Counted from the stretch's first letter, positions 19,984 through 28,361 are shown. The stretch is 64,000 nt of DNA from Chloroflexota bacterium (GCA_012516075.1 JAAYXE010000159.1:30822-94821); one strand, 5' to 3'. Numbers and translations: made by a program. Notes: generated by a model from the sequence alone, not told the origin.

Positions 19984-20932
19984 TGGCCTGGGGCTGTTCG
20001 CCGGTCACGATAGCATATCCATCCCGCCAGTACGGGAAGTTGACCGGTATCGGCCTGCGGCTGCCTGGAATGCGCCGCGTTACTCGCGACAGCCAGCTCA
20101 CAGCCCGGTGAAGCTGGGGCAGGGCTTTGATGGCGCCCTCCTCTCCCAACCGGGTCACTTCTGAAATTTCCACATCGTCCAGCAGCCCAATATGGGGCAC
20201 CGGTGGACGGATGATCACCTCGGGCTGCTCCATTTCCAAACGCAGGTCAGTCAGCATGGCGCCGGCAATATCCACAGAGCGTAAAAAGATGTTGAATGCC
20301 TGTGCCAGGCGCATACGTGACAGGTATCCCGAAATAAACGGGAGGGAAGCCAGCAGGCGCGGCGGTGACGGGGTCACCCATTCTTTAACCGGCGGAGAAA
20401 GCACCACTGCGACGACCGGCAGCCCCGGCGCAAGCCTGCGCGCCAGAGCGACCGGTACCGGGTCGAGCACCCCTCCATCAATTAATAGCCGGTTTCCCCA
20501 CCTGCGGGGTGGGAAGATTCCGGGGACAGCGATCGTCGCCAGCACAGCGTCGGCCACGTTTCCCTCTTGGATGATCACAGGTTCTGCTGTGTCCAGGTCC
20601 ACGGCGGTCACAGCAAACGGAATACGCAGGTCGCTGAAGCTACAGTCTTCGAGGTTAGTGCGCACCAGCATTTCCACGCCGGCCAGCCCCAGCATGGCCG
20701 GGCCGTCCCCGGGCCGCCGCTGGTACAGCGTGGTACGGTCGACAGCGTTCATCCGCCGTTCGATCTCATCGGGGCTGAACCCGGCCGCATAGAACGCGCC
20801 CCACAGTCCGCCGGCGCTCGTCCCCGCGATAGCTCGAATTTTAAATCCCTCGCGCTCCAGCACGCGCAGCACACCGATATGGGCGGCTCCTTTGGCTCCG
20901 CCGCCGCCCAGTGCAACTGTGATCTCTTTCAT
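19973..20932 (-). CDS. Patatin-like phospholipase
   Basis: The catalytic dyad of the patatin family is clear: oxyanion loop GGGGAKG at the N-terminus, serine in GTSAGG and aspartate in DGGVLDPVPV. Such enzymes hydrolyse acyl esters of phospholipids or other lipids. The product (319 aa) lacks a signal peptide; the C-terminal half has no extra recognised domain. A 13-bp inverted repeat (CTGTA-ACA-TACAG, 20952-20964) lies just upstream of the ATG and could be an operator. It leads the operon with the small membrane protein and esterase. Confidence 0.92.
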   Translation of the reverse strand: MKEITVALGGGGAKGAAHIGVLRVLEREGFKIRAIAGTSAGGLWGAFYAAGFSPDEIERRMNAVDRTTLYQRRPGDGPAMLGLAGVEMLVRTNLEDCSFSDLRIPFAVTAVDLDTAEPVIIQEGNVADAVLATIAVPGIFPPRRWGNRLLIDGGVLDPVPVALARRLAPGLPVVAVVLSPPVKEWVTPSPPRLLASLPFISGYLSRMRLAQAFNIFLRSVDIAGAMLTDLRLEMEQPEVIIRPPVPHIGLLDDVEISEVTRLGEEGAIKALPQLHRAVSWLSRVTRRIPGSRRPIPVNFPYWRDGYAIVTGEQPQANGR

Positions 20933-20951
20933 CCTCTCACACTCCTGTAAC

Positions 20952-20964
20952 CTGTAACATACAG
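20952..20964. promoter_or_regulatory. Inverted repeat upstream of the patatin operon
   Basis: CTGTA-ACA-TACAG starts 20 bases before the patatin ATG. A closely related repeat (CTGTA-AAGA-TACAG) occurs upstream of the gene at 30556-30888. The TGTA/TACA halves are of a kind bound by GntR-type regulators; no such regulator is in the window. Confidence 0.35.
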
Positions 20965-21039
20965 ATACCGGTAAGTAATTTCACCATCTGTCTTACCCCC
21001 TGTCCTTCGAATTCTGCTCAAATCTTACTGAGAATTCTA

Positions 21040-22857
21040 CTACGGCGCATCCGCCGCGGCAGGCTCAGGCTGCACAGTCTGGGCCGGGTCGAACTGCAGC
21101 CGGCGGTACAGGTCTGCATACAATCCGCCGCTAGACAGCAGTTCCTCATGTGTGCCCCGCTGGACGATCCGTCCCCCATCCAGCACAAGCACCTGGTCTG
21201 CGTGTTTCACCGTTGACAGCCGGTGGGCGATCACGAAGCTGGTGCGCCCTTCCAGCAGCCTCTCCAGCGCCCGCTGGATCAGCGCCTCCGTGCGTGTGTC
21301 GACACTGGCGGTGGCTTCATCCAGGATCAGGATGCGCGGGTCGGCCAGCAGGGCGCGCGCAATGGTGATCAGCTGCCGCTGGCCCTGCGAGAGCATTCCG
21401 CCGCGCTCGCCCACCTGAGTCTGGTACCCCCCGGGCAGGCGTTCGATGAAGTCATGCGCGTTCGCAGCCCGTGCAGCGGCGTAAACGGCTTCATCGCCGG
21501 CATCTAATCTGCCGTAGCGGATGTTCTCCATCACCGTTCCCGAGAATAAAAAGGGATCCTGTGTCACCACGCCCATCTGAGACCGCAGGCTGTGCTGCGT
21601 CATCTGACGGATATCGTATCCGTCCACCAGGATCCTGCCGCTCTCCACATCGTACAACCTCAGGAGCAGACTCACAAGGGTCGACTTTCCTGCTCCCGTT
21701 GGCCCGACCAGCGCGATGGTTTCCCCGGGTTGTGCTTTCAGGGTAATACCCTGCAGTACAGGCTGCCCGTCTTCATATCCAAAAGAGACATCCTCAAACA
21801 CTACCTCGCCCCGCACCGTGGGCAGGTCAGCGGCCCGGGGCAGGTCTTTCACGGCCGGCTCCTGGTCGAGCAGTTCGAACACGCGCTCGGCAGCCGCAAA
21901 GGCGGACTGGGCGCTGGTCCAGATCTGCGTCACGGTCTGGATCGGCCGGAAGAAGTTCTGCACATACTGCAGGAAGGCCACCACCACGCCAACGCTGACC
22001 TGCCCCTGTACCGCCAGGTAACCGCCAAAACCGGCCACTGCCGCCGTATCCAGGGTGCTGAGCAGGTCCATAGCCGGGGAAAAAGCGGAGGTGACCGCGT
22101 TGGCCGTCACGTTTGCGTCGCGGTTAGCGGCGTTGCGTTCCTCAAAACGGCGGATATTAAAGTCGCTGCGGTTGAATGCCTGAGCCGTTTTCACACCGCT
22201 CAGTTCTTCTTCCAGTTCTGCTGAAACATCACCGATCGTCTCACGCGTGCGGCGAAATGCGCGCCGCGCCAGCCGCGAAAAGAAGCCGGTAGCCAGGATC
22301 ATCACCGGGATGATCGCCATGGTCACCAGGGCCAGTGGTAAATTCAGGGCCAGCATGGCGATCACGATCCCGACCAGGGCAAAAAGCGAGCCCAGAGTCT
22401 GCACCAGCCCCTGGCTCAGGAAGGCGTTGATCATTTCGATATCGTTCACCAGGCGGCTCATCAGGTCCCCTGCCTCTTCCCCTTCCAGGTTCTGCAGCGA
22501 AAGGCGGTGGATCTGCCTCATGACCTGCATGCGCAGGTCCGCCAGCACCTGCTGACCACTCCACGACATCCAGTAAATCTGGAAGCGCATGGCAAACATT
22601 CCGACTGTGTATACGCCGGCGAGCAGCAGCGCGGTCCGGCCCAGTCCGGCCGGATCGTTTGCGGCAATAAACTGGTCCACAGCCTGGCCGATTAACAGCG
22701 GTCCGGCAGCCTGAGCACCGGCGGAGATCAGGATGAAGAAAACGGAGGCCAGCACGGATTTCCAGTACGGCCGCAGGTAGCGCACCAGGCGCAGTAAAAT
22801 CTCCCCCCGGTTTTCGGGAGTCTCTTCGGCATGCAACGCGGGGCGGTGATACATCAT
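21040..22857 (-). CDS. ABC exporter half-transporter, canonical ATPase site (partner of 22854-24656)
   Basis: This is a 605-aa type IV ABC exporter with six membrane helices followed by a nucleotide-binding domain. Walker A (GPTGAGKST), signature (LSQGQRQ), Walker B with the catalytic glutamate (ILILDEATASVD) and the H-loop histidine (IAHRLSTVK) are all intact. The gene overlaps the end of the upstream exporter gene by 4 bases, typical of obligate heterodimers. Because its partner has a degenerate site, this subunit contributes the working catalytic glutamate. Substrate is not predictable; drugs or lipids are usual for the group. Confidence 0.95.
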   Translation of the reverse strand: MMYHRPALHAEETPENRGEILLRLVRYLRPYWKSVLASVFFILISAGAQAAGPLLIGQAVDQFIAANDPAGLGRTALLLAGVYTVGMFAMRFQIYWMSWSGQQVLADLRMQVMRQIHRLSLQNLEGEEAGDLMSRLVNDIEMINAFLSQGLVQTLGSLFALVGIVIAMLALNLPLALVTMAIIPVMILATGFFSRLARRAFRRTRETIGDVSAELEEELSGVKTAQAFNRSDFNIRRFEERNAANRDANVTANAVTSAFSPAMDLLSTLDTAAVAGFGGYLAVQGQVSVGVVVAFLQYVQNFFRPIQTVTQIWTSAQSAFAAAERVFELLDQEPAVKDLPRAADLPTVRGEVVFEDVSFGYEDGQPVLQGITLKAQPGETIALVGPTGAGKSTLVSLLLRLYDVESGRILVDGYDIRQMTQHSLRSQMGVVTQDPFLFSGTVMENIRYGRLDAGDEAVYAAARAANAHDFIERLPGGYQTQVGERGGMLSQGQRQLITIARALLADPRILILDEATASVDTRTEALIQRALERLLEGRTSFVIAHRLSTVKHADQVLVLDGGRIVQRGTHEELLSSGGLYADLYRRLQFDPAQTVQPEPAAADAP

Positions 22858-24656
22858 CGCTGCACCTCCTGCCCTTCCGGTATCACAGGGCCAGCAGGCA
22901 GCGGTTCTTCGCGCTGCCCTGCAAATTGTGTCGCCAGAATTTCGGCGTACAGTTCGCTGGTCTGCAGCAGATCGGCATGCCTGCCCTGGGCGACCAGCCT
23001 GCCGTTCTGGAGCAGCAGGATCAGATCCGCATCGCGCACCGTGCTGATGCGCTGGGCAATCACAAAGCTCGTCCTGCCCTCCATCAACCGCTGCAGGGCC
23101 AGCTGGATCCTGTACTCTGTCTCGGCATCCACGGCTGAAGTGCTGTCGTCCAGAATTAAGATGCGCGGGTCGACCAACAGCGCCCGTGCGATGGCGATGC
23201 GCTGTTTCTGCCCGCCCGACAAACCTACACCACGCTCGCCGACCAGGCTGTCGTAGCCCTGCGGCAGTTTTTCGATAAACTCATCGGCCTGGGCAGCACG
23301 TGCGGCCGCCCGGATCTCCTCTATGCTCGCGTCCGGCCGGCCGTAGGCGATGTTTTCGCGGATGGTGCCCGAAAACAGGACGGTTTCCTGCAGCACAATT
23401 CCCACCTGAGAGCGCAGAGAATCCAGGGTCACATCGCGCACATCGTAACCGTCGATCAGCACCCTTCCTTCGCTCACATCGTAAAAGCGGGGGATCAGGT
23501 TGATGATCGTGGATTTCCCCGAGCCGGTTTCTCCCAACAGGGCGACCTTCTGTCCGGGTTCGGCACGGAAGGATACCTGCTCCAGCACATACTGGTCGCT
23601 GCCTGCATAGCGGAAGCTCACATTTTCAAACTCCACTCTTCCCCGGATGGGAGGCAGGGCCATCGCGCCCGGCCGGCTGTGCACTTCAGCTTCGGCGTCC
23701 ACCACCTCAAAAATGCGCTCGGCAGACACGGCCGCCCGAGAGAACATCGCTCCGATCATGCCCAGCATAAAAACCGGCATCAACAGGAACCCGATGTAGC
23801 CGGTGAAGGCAACCAGTTCACCCAGCGTGAGCCGGCCGTCGATCACTTCCAGCCCGCCGGCCCAGACCACCCCCACCACACTCAAATTGGCGATAAAAAA
23901 CACCAGGGGGAAAAAGGTGGTAAACGCGCGCAGCATAGAGATATTTTCGCCCAGCAAAGCCCGGTTCTGCTGCTCAAACCGCTCCTGCTCGTAGCGCTCG
24001 CGTGCGAAGGCTTTCACCACCCGTATGCCGGCCAGATTTTCCTGCAGCGTGGTGTTCAGCGCACCCAGCTTCTTCTGGATCGCGCCCGAGAGCGGCATAA
24101 TCTGGCGGATCATCAGGAAAAGCACGAACAGCACGGACGGGACAACCACCACGACGATCGTCGCCAGCAGCGCGTTCATGGAATACAGCACAATCACCGA
24201 CCCAATCAGCAGGAACAGCCCCGAAAGAAGCTGAATTAACCCGCTGCCGACAAACTGGCGCACCAGTTCCACGTCAGACGTCATGCGCGTCATCAATTTC
24301 CCCGTGTTCGCCCGGTCGTGATAAGAGAAGCTCAGGTTCTGCAGTTTGGCGAAGATGGCGTTGCGCAGTTCATAGGCAGCACCCTGCGATGCTGCTTCGG
24401 ACCAGTATCCCTGTAAAAAGTTGAAGATACCCCTGAAAAGTGCCACTGCGACCAGCGCACCGGCAGACAGATATACCTGCCGCATATCCAGGGCTGAGAT
24501 CCCCCGGTCGATCAACAGTCTGAGAATCTGGGGGGCCATTAAGTTGGCGGCGTTCACCAGCAGCAAACTGATCAAAGCACCAGCGACCAGCGGCCAGTAG
24601 TGCATCAGGTGCCGCACAGCGCGAAATATGTTTTTCATGTTGAATTCATGCTCCAT
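22854..24656 (-). CDS. ABC exporter half-transporter with degenerate ATPase site
   Basis: The 600-aa product has the same exporter architecture as its neighbour: a six-helix membrane domain and a nucleotide-binding domain with Walker A (GETGSGKST) and signature (LSGGQKQ). The Walker B glutamate is replaced by aspartate (ILILDDSTSAVD) and the H-loop histidine by glutamine (IAQRISTVR). This pattern is known from heterodimeric exporters such as TM287/288 and BmrCD, where one site is non-hydrolytic and regulatory. The start could be the ATG at 24656 or, six codons later, at 24638. A near-consensus promoter lies upstream. Confidence 0.95.
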   Translation of the reverse strand: MEHEFNMKNIFRAVRHLMHYWPLVAGALISLLLVNAANLMAPQILRLLIDRGISALDMRQVYLSAGALVAVALFRGIFNFLQGYWSEAASQGAAYELRNAIFAKLQNLSFSYHDRANTGKLMTRMTSDVELVRQFVGSGLIQLLSGLFLLIGSVIVLYSMNALLATIVVVVVPSVLFVLFLMIRQIMPLSGAIQKKLGALNTTLQENLAGIRVVKAFARERYEQERFEQQNRALLGENISMLRAFTTFFPLVFFIANLSVVGVVWAGGLEVIDGRLTLGELVAFTGYIGFLLMPVFMLGMIGAMFSRAAVSAERIFEVVDAEAEVHSRPGAMALPPIRGRVEFENVSFRYAGSDQYVLEQVSFRAEPGQKVALLGETGSGKSTIINLIPRFYDVSEGRVLIDGYDVRDVTLDSLRSQVGIVLQETVLFSGTIRENIAYGRPDASIEEIRAAARAAQADEFIEKLPQGYDSLVGERGVGLSGGQKQRIAIARALLVDPRILILDDSTSAVDAETEYRIQLALQRLMEGRTSFVIAQRISTVRDADLILLLQNGRLVAQGRHADLLQTSELYAEILATQFAGQREEPLPAGPVIPEGQEVQR

Positions 24657-24740
24657 GATGCTGCTGTGTACAACAGCAGCCGTTCTCCATACCCCCTCAT
24701 TCGAAAGTTCTCGTTCAATACACCGGCCGAAATTTTACTT

Positions 24741-24769
24741 ATTGTATCCAGCCTGGAAAGCAGGGTCAA
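24741..24769 (-). promoter_or_regulatory. Promoter of the ABC exporter operon
   Basis: On the minus strand TTGACC (24769-24764) and TACAAT (24746-24741) are 17 bp apart. It is divergent from the promoter at 24778-24805. Confidence 0.65.
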
Positions 24770-24777
24770 GGAGACCT

Positions 24778-24805
24778 TTGAGCGACCGGATAGGGTTGTT
24801 ATAGT
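24778..24805 (+). promoter_or_regulatory. Promoter of the 24854 gene and probably the Crp/Fnr gene
   Basis: TTGAGC (24778-24783) and TATAGT (24800-24805) are 16 bp apart, ~50 bases before the ATG at 24854. Confidence 0.5.
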
Positions 24806-24853
24806 ACAATCATCGCCAGAGTAATCCGCCTGAAGCGAGGCAGAGGAGAGGGA

Positions 24854-25189
24854 ATGGATTGGAAACATCGCGTGCAGGAAGAACTGAACCAGGCCGAACG
24901 CGCCCGCCAGATGGGCAACGAAGGTAGAGCGCGCGTGTGCGCTCGTCGCGCAGCCGGCCTGATCGCAGCGGAATTTTTAGAACGCCGGGGGATCGCCTCG
25001 CCTGGTCAGAGCGCTTACGACAATTTGCGCTTCCTGCTCACGCTGTCAGACCTGCCGGATCCGGCCCGCACGCTGGTCGACCATCTTCTGCTGCGGGTAA
25101 CCCCCACGTACACCCTCCCGGTTGATGCCGACCTGATCGCCGAAACTCGCCGCCTGGCCGGGCTGCTGCTGGGAGAACAGGTCCCCTGA
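24854..25189 (+). CDS. Small helical hypothetical protein
   Basis: The 111-aa protein is predicted to be helical and rich in Ala, Arg and Leu (EELNQAERARQMGNEGRARVCARRAAGLIAAEFL). I do not recognise a family; the helical hairpin pattern recalls HEPN-type or TPR-like folds but lacks a catalytic RxxxxH motif. It starts 14 bases after GGAGAGG. The Crp/Fnr regulator begins 44 bases downstream on the same strand, so they may be one transcript. Confidence 0.65.
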   Translation: MDWKHRVQEELNQAERARQMGNEGRARVCARRAAGLIAAEFLERRGIASPGQSAYDNLRFLLTLSDLPDPARTLVDHLLLRVTPTYTLPVDADLIAETRRLAGLLLGEQVP

Positions 25190-25233
25190 CCGGTCATTCG
25201 CCGTAAAGACTGGATATTTCCTCTTACCGGGTT

Positions 25234-25944
25234 ATGAGCGCTCCGCCTGTCGAAAAAATCCTGCACAACACGGCCCTCTTCGAGGGAATCTCATTCAGTG
25301 AAAGGGCACACGTGCTGGAATACGCGCGTCAGCACTCTCTTTCAACGGGCGAGTTCCTCTTTATGCAGGGGGATCCGGCCGAAACCCTGTACATTCTCCT
25401 GTCGGGAAAGATCAAACTAACCCAGGTGACCCCCGACGGGCAGCAGGTGATTCTGCGCTACGCAGCGCCCGGTGAGGTCTTTGCCCTTATCGCTGTGCTC
25501 TCGGGCGCTTCCTACCCGGTATCGGCGGAGGTCGCAGAAACCAGCCAGGTGCTGGCCTGGCATAAGCCGGATATGCAGCAGCTCATGCTCGAAATCCCGA
25601 CCCTCTCGCAGAACGCCATCCGCATTCTGGCCACGCGCGTCATCGAATTTCAGGACCGCATCCGCGAGCTGGCCACCGAACGCGTCGAACGCCGCATCGC
25701 TCGTACGCTGCTGCGCCTGGCGCGGCAGGCCGGGCGTAAGGTGGATGAGGGCGTATTAATCGACATCCCCCTTTCCCGTCAGGACCTGGCGCAGCTCGCC
25801 GGCACCACGCTCTTCACCGTCAGCCGCACCCTCAGCCGCTGGGAGGAAAAAGGTCTGATCGTGACAGGGCGTGAAAAAGTTATCATCCGGTTCCCCCATG
25901 GACTGGTAGCCATCGCAGAAGAACTGCAGCCCCCGCCAGAATGA
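25234..25944 (+). CDS. Crp/Fnr-family transcriptional regulator
   Basis: The 236-aa protein has an N-terminal cyclic-nucleotide-binding-type beta barrel (about residues 10-125), a long dimer helix and a C-terminal winged helix whose recognition region is SRQDLAQLAGTTLFTVSRTLSRWEEKGLI. It contains no cysteine, so it cannot be an Fe-S Fnr; a small-molecule, heme or NO-type sensor such as DNR/NnrR remains possible. The next genes are a DUF1858 protein and nirK, and two matching TTGCx-N4-CGCAA palindromes at identical promoter positions precede them. I infer that this regulator activates both. Confidence 0.92.
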   Translation: MSAPPVEKILHNTALFEGISFSERAHVLEYARQHSLSTGEFLFMQGDPAETLYILLSGKIKLTQVTPDGQQVILRYAAPGEVFALIAVLSGASYPVSAEVAETSQVLAWHKPDMQQLMLEIPTLSQNAIRILATRVIEFQDRIRELATERVERRIARTLLRLARQAGRKVDEGVLIDIPLSRQDLAQLAGTTLFTVSRTLSRWEEKGLIVTGREKVIIRFPHGLVAIAEELQPPPE

Positions 25945-25953
25945 GCAGCGGCG

Positions 25954-25969
25954 TTTGCGCCAGCGCAAA
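25954..25969. promoter_or_regulatory. Putative Crp/Fnr operator 1 (upstream of the DUF1858 gene)
   Basis: TTTGCGC-CA-GCGCAAA is a perfect palindrome centred at 25961.5 with the 5-4-5 geometry of Fnr-type sites (TTGCG-N4-CGCAA). Its centre lies 29.5 bp before a -10-like TATGCT (25991-25996), which places it near -41.5. It matches operator 2 at 17 of 20 positions when the right flank is included. Confidence 0.65.
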
Positions 25970-25990
25970 GACAGCCGCGCTTCACCGGGG

Positions 25991-25996
25991 TATGCT
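25991..25996 (+). promoter_or_regulatory. -10 element of the DUF1858 gene promoter
   Basis: TATGCT with no recognisable -35; the operator at 25954-25969 takes the place of the -35 region, as in class II activated promoters. Confidence 0.45.
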
Positions 25997-26027
25997 TAAC
26001 GACAACCCGAGTTACAGGGAGAATAGG

Positions 26028-26246
26028 ATGACGGAAAGGCATTTCCTGCTTGATATGCCAATAAGTGAGATCATGGACCGCTGGCCGCAGACCGTCCCGG
26101 TTTTTCTTAAACACCAGCCGCAGTGCGTGGGCTGTGCCATGTCCGTGTTCGACACGATCGAAGATGCAGTACTGGTATACAATATCCCGGTTGAGGTTGT
26201 TCTGGGGGAATTGAAAGCCGTTCTGGGGTCAGACTTTCTCAAATGA
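26028..26246 (+). CDS. DUF1858 domain protein with CxxC motif
   Basis: The 72-aa protein is a complete DUF1858 domain: SEIMDRWPQTVPVFLKHQPQCVGCAMSVFDTIEDA. DUF1858 proteins are often found beside nitrogen-oxide and hybrid-cluster proteins and carry a conserved CxGC pair; the biochemical role is not settled. The start at 26028 is set by GGGAGAATAGG immediately before the ATG; a longer in-frame start at 25941 would overlap the regulator's stop and run through its operator. It is flanked by matching operators, which suggests shared control with nirK. Confidence 0.85.
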   Translation: MTERHFLLDMPISEIMDRWPQTVPVFLKHQPQCVGCAMSVFDTIEDAVLVYNIPVEVVLGELKAVLGSDFLK

Positions 26247-26285
26247 GTAAACTTACCTGTTTTCTGACCTTTTAGACCTGATTTA

Positions 26286-26301
26286 TTTGCTCCAGCGCAA
26301 T
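26286..26301. promoter_or_regulatory. Putative Crp/Fnr operator 2 (upstream of nirK)
   Basis: TTTGCTC-CA-GCGCAAT, centred at 26293.5, is a near-copy of operator 1. The centre lies 29.5 bp before TAAGAT (26323-26328), the same distance as at the DUF1858 gene. Confidence 0.65.
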
Positions 26302-26320
26302 GACGTTTTTCTCCCCACCT

Positions 26321-26328
26321 GCTAAGAT
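26321..26328 (+). promoter_or_regulatory. Extended -10 of the nirK promoter
   Basis: TAAGAT at 26323-26328 is preceded by TGC (extended -10). No -35 hexamer is visible; operator 2 sits where an activator would contact polymerase. Confidence 0.5.
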
Positions 26329-26369
26329 GGGTTGAAATTAGACCCATAAGTCATGGTGAGGAGAAAACT

Positions 26370-27491
26370 GTGAAAACTAACCATTTCTATACAAAACCTG
26401 GTACTTTCCTTGCGCTGATTACGCTGATCGCGCTGCTGGTGAGCGCCTGCAGCAGCGCCAGGCCTATGGCCGGGCTGACGGAAGCAGGCGGAGCCAGCCC
26501 GGCACTGGCAGCCTCTGAAACGGAAGCCCCCACTCCGGAAGCTGCCGCCCCCGCTGCTGATGCCGTTAACGTCTCGCACGCCCCCGATGATATCCCTGCC
26601 CCGCTGGGAGACCGCCCTCCCCAGACGGTGCGTGTGGATCTGGAAGCGGTTGAGGTCAACGGTGTGCTGGCCAATGGGACGACGTACAATTACTGGACCT
26701 TCAACGGCACCGTCCCCGGACCCTTCCTGCGCGTTCGCGTGGGCGACACCGTCGAACTGCATTTGAAAAACAACGATGGCAGCACATTCCCCCATTCGAT
26801 TGACCTGCATGCCGTGACCGGCCCTGGCGGCGGAGCAAATGCCACACAGGTCTCCCCGGGGCAGGAAAAATCCTTCACCTTCAAAGCGATGAACCCCGGC
26901 CTGTACGTTTATCACTGCGCCACGCCCAACGTTGCCCACCATATTACGAACGGCATGTACGGTTTGATCCTGGTCGAGCCGGAAGGCGGCCTGCCCCCCG
27001 TGGACCGGGAATTCTACGTGATGCAGGGTGAACTTTACACACGCGGCAGCTACGGCCAGCAGGGCCACCAGCAGACCGATCTGCAGAAGCTGCTGGACGA
27101 AAAGCCTGAATACTTCGTCTTCAACGGCTCTGTCGGGGCGCTCACCGACACCGCCCCGCTCCAGGCCCAGACCGGTGAAACCGTGCGCATCTTCTTCGGC
27201 GTCGGCGGCCCTAACTTCATCTCCTCCTTCCACGTCATCGGCGAGATCTTCGACCGGGTTTACGACCAGGCTTCGCTGACGGCGAACCCCCTCACCGATG
27301 TGCAGACCACCCTGGTGCCTGCCGGCGGTGCAACGATGGTCGAGTTCACCGTGGACGTTCCTGGCCGCTACATCCTGGTCGACCATGCCCTTTCCCGGGC
27401 CAACCGCGGCCTGACCGGTTATCTGGAAGTCGAAGGACCGGAGAATCCGGAAATATTCGAAGCGCACGAAAACATGGAGATGGGTCACTAA
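26370..27491 (+). CDS. nirK: Copper-containing nitrite reductase, class II (AniA-like) lipoprotein
   Basis: The enzyme reduces nitrite to nitric oxide outside the cytoplasmic membrane. A lipoprotein signal with lipobox LVSAC is followed by a low-complexity Ala/Glu/Pro linker and two cupredoxin domains. Type 1 copper ligands are H142, C183, H191 and M196; type 2 ligands are H147, H182 and H339; the catalytic Asp is D145 and the catalytic His is H288. All are present. The blocks GLYVYHCATPNVAHH and ITNGMYGLILVEPEGGLP are closest to Neisseria AniA, a class II enzyme. Two small membrane proteins follow at once and may supply electrons. Control by the upstream Crp/Fnr protein is inferred. Confidence 0.95.
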   Translation: MKTNHFYTKPGTFLALITLIALLVSACSSARPMAGLTEAGGASPALAASETEAPTPEAAAPAADAVNVSHAPDDIPAPLGDRPPQTVRVDLEAVEVNGVLANGTTYNYWTFNGTVPGPFLRVRVGDTVELHLKNNDGSTFPHSIDLHAVTGPGGGANATQVSPGQEKSFTFKAMNPGLYVYHCATPNVAHHITNGMYGLILVEPEGGLPPVDREFYVMQGELYTRGSYGQQGHQQTDLQKLLDEKPEYFVFNGSVGALTDTAPLQAQTGETVRIFFGVGGPNFISSFHVIGEIFDRVYDQASLTANPLTDVQTTLVPAGGATMVEFTVDVPGRYILVDHALSRANRGLTGYLEVEGPENPEIFEAHENMEMGH

Positions 27492-27519
27492 TCACGATCC
27501 ACCGTCCGCCGGGAGAACG

Positions 27520-27948
27520 ATGCCGCCTCTTACTCGCTGGTTTTTACGCTCTTCACTCATATTCTTCGTACTCGCTCTGATTCTGGGTCTGGTCACCACC
27601 CTGCTGCGCGAGGGTGGTGACCCCCAGGTAGGGGCTGTCGCCCAGGCTTTCAGCCCGGTTTACTTCCATCTCTTTCTTGTCGGTTGGGTTACGCAGCTCA
27701 TCTTCGGTGTCGTGGTCTGGATGTTTCCGAAATACTCCATGGAACGACCCCGCGGCTTCGAAAGCCTGGGCTGGGCCTCTTTTATCCTCCTCAACGCCGG
27801 CCTGATCCTGCGTGCGGTCTTCGAACCGCTGCACGCCCTGCAGCCAGCGGCCGGCCTGGGCTGGCTGCTCGCCCTTTCTGCTGTGCTGCAGTGGTTGGGC
27901 GGGCTGGCCTTCGTCGCCAACACCTGGGGCCGGGTGAAGGAGAAGTGA
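27520..27948 (+). CDS. Four-helix membrane protein, oxidase subunit I-like fragment (paralogue of 27950-28357)
   Basis: The 142-aa protein has four predicted membrane helices. The second helix carries YFHLFLVGWVTQLIFGVVVWMFP, a pattern also seen in its downstream neighbour and reminiscent of the heme-bearing helices in cytochrome oxidase subunit I (cbb3/NorB) proteins, but it is far too short for an oxidase. A single conserved His in the helix could bind heme. It lies 28 bases after nirK, so a role in delivering electrons to nitrite reductase or in nitric-oxide handling is plausible but unproven. Confidence 0.75.
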   Translation: MPPLTRWFLRSSLIFFVLALILGLVTTLLREGGDPQVGAVAQAFSPVYFHLFLVGWVTQLIFGVVVWMFPKYSMERPRGFESLGWASFILLNAGLILRAVFEPLHALQPAAGLGWLLALSAVLQWLGGLAFVANTWGRVKEK

Positions 27949-27949
27949 A

Positions 27950-28357
27950 ATGCCGGCCCTGACCATCTGGTCCGTGCGCTTTGCTCTGGTCTACCTGGGG
28001 CTGGGGTTCACCTTTGGGGCGCTGATGCTGTGGAACAAAGGACTGCCCATCTCCGGCGCGCTGTGGAGTCTGCTGCCCGCCCACATCGACTTCCTGCTCT
28101 TCGGCTGGACGGTACAACTGATCCTGGGCGTCTCCTTCTGGATCCTGCCGCGCTTTAAACACCCCCCGAAAAGAGGGAATGAAAAACTGGCCTGGGGGGC
28201 GGTGATCCTGCTCAATGCCGGCGTGCTGCTGGTCGCGATTTCACCCTTCCTGGCGCAGCTTCCCTGGATCCTCACCGCCGGCCGGGCCGCTCAGCTCATC
28301 TCCGCGCTGCTCTACATGCTCCACGCCTGGCCGCGCATCAAACCAACAGGGACTTAA
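27950..28357 (+). CDS. Four-helix membrane protein, oxidase subunit I-like fragment (paralogue of 27520-27948)
   Basis: The 135-aa protein is a tandem paralogue of the preceding one: HIDFLLFGWTVQLILGVSFWILPRF aligns with that protein's second helix and the rest matches in length and helix order. It begins 1 base after the previous stop, so the two are coupled and probably form a heterodimer. The lone His at the start of the helix is kept. A terminator follows at 28362. No family name is certain; some databases may label it as an oxidase subunit I-like protein. Confidence 0.75.
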   Translation: MPALTIWSVRFALVYLGLGFTFGALMLWNKGLPISGALWSLLPAHIDFLLFGWTVQLILGVSFWILPRFKHPPKRGNEKLAWGAVILLNAGVLLVAISPFLAQLPWILTAGRAAQLISALLYMLHAWPRIKPTGT

Positions 28358-28361
28358 TAGC

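Noticed and set aside
26322..27488. A 388-codon open frame on the minus strand across nirK
   Set aside because: It is the antisense shadow of a gene whose copper ligands and homology are clear, and its own sequence has no recognisable domain.
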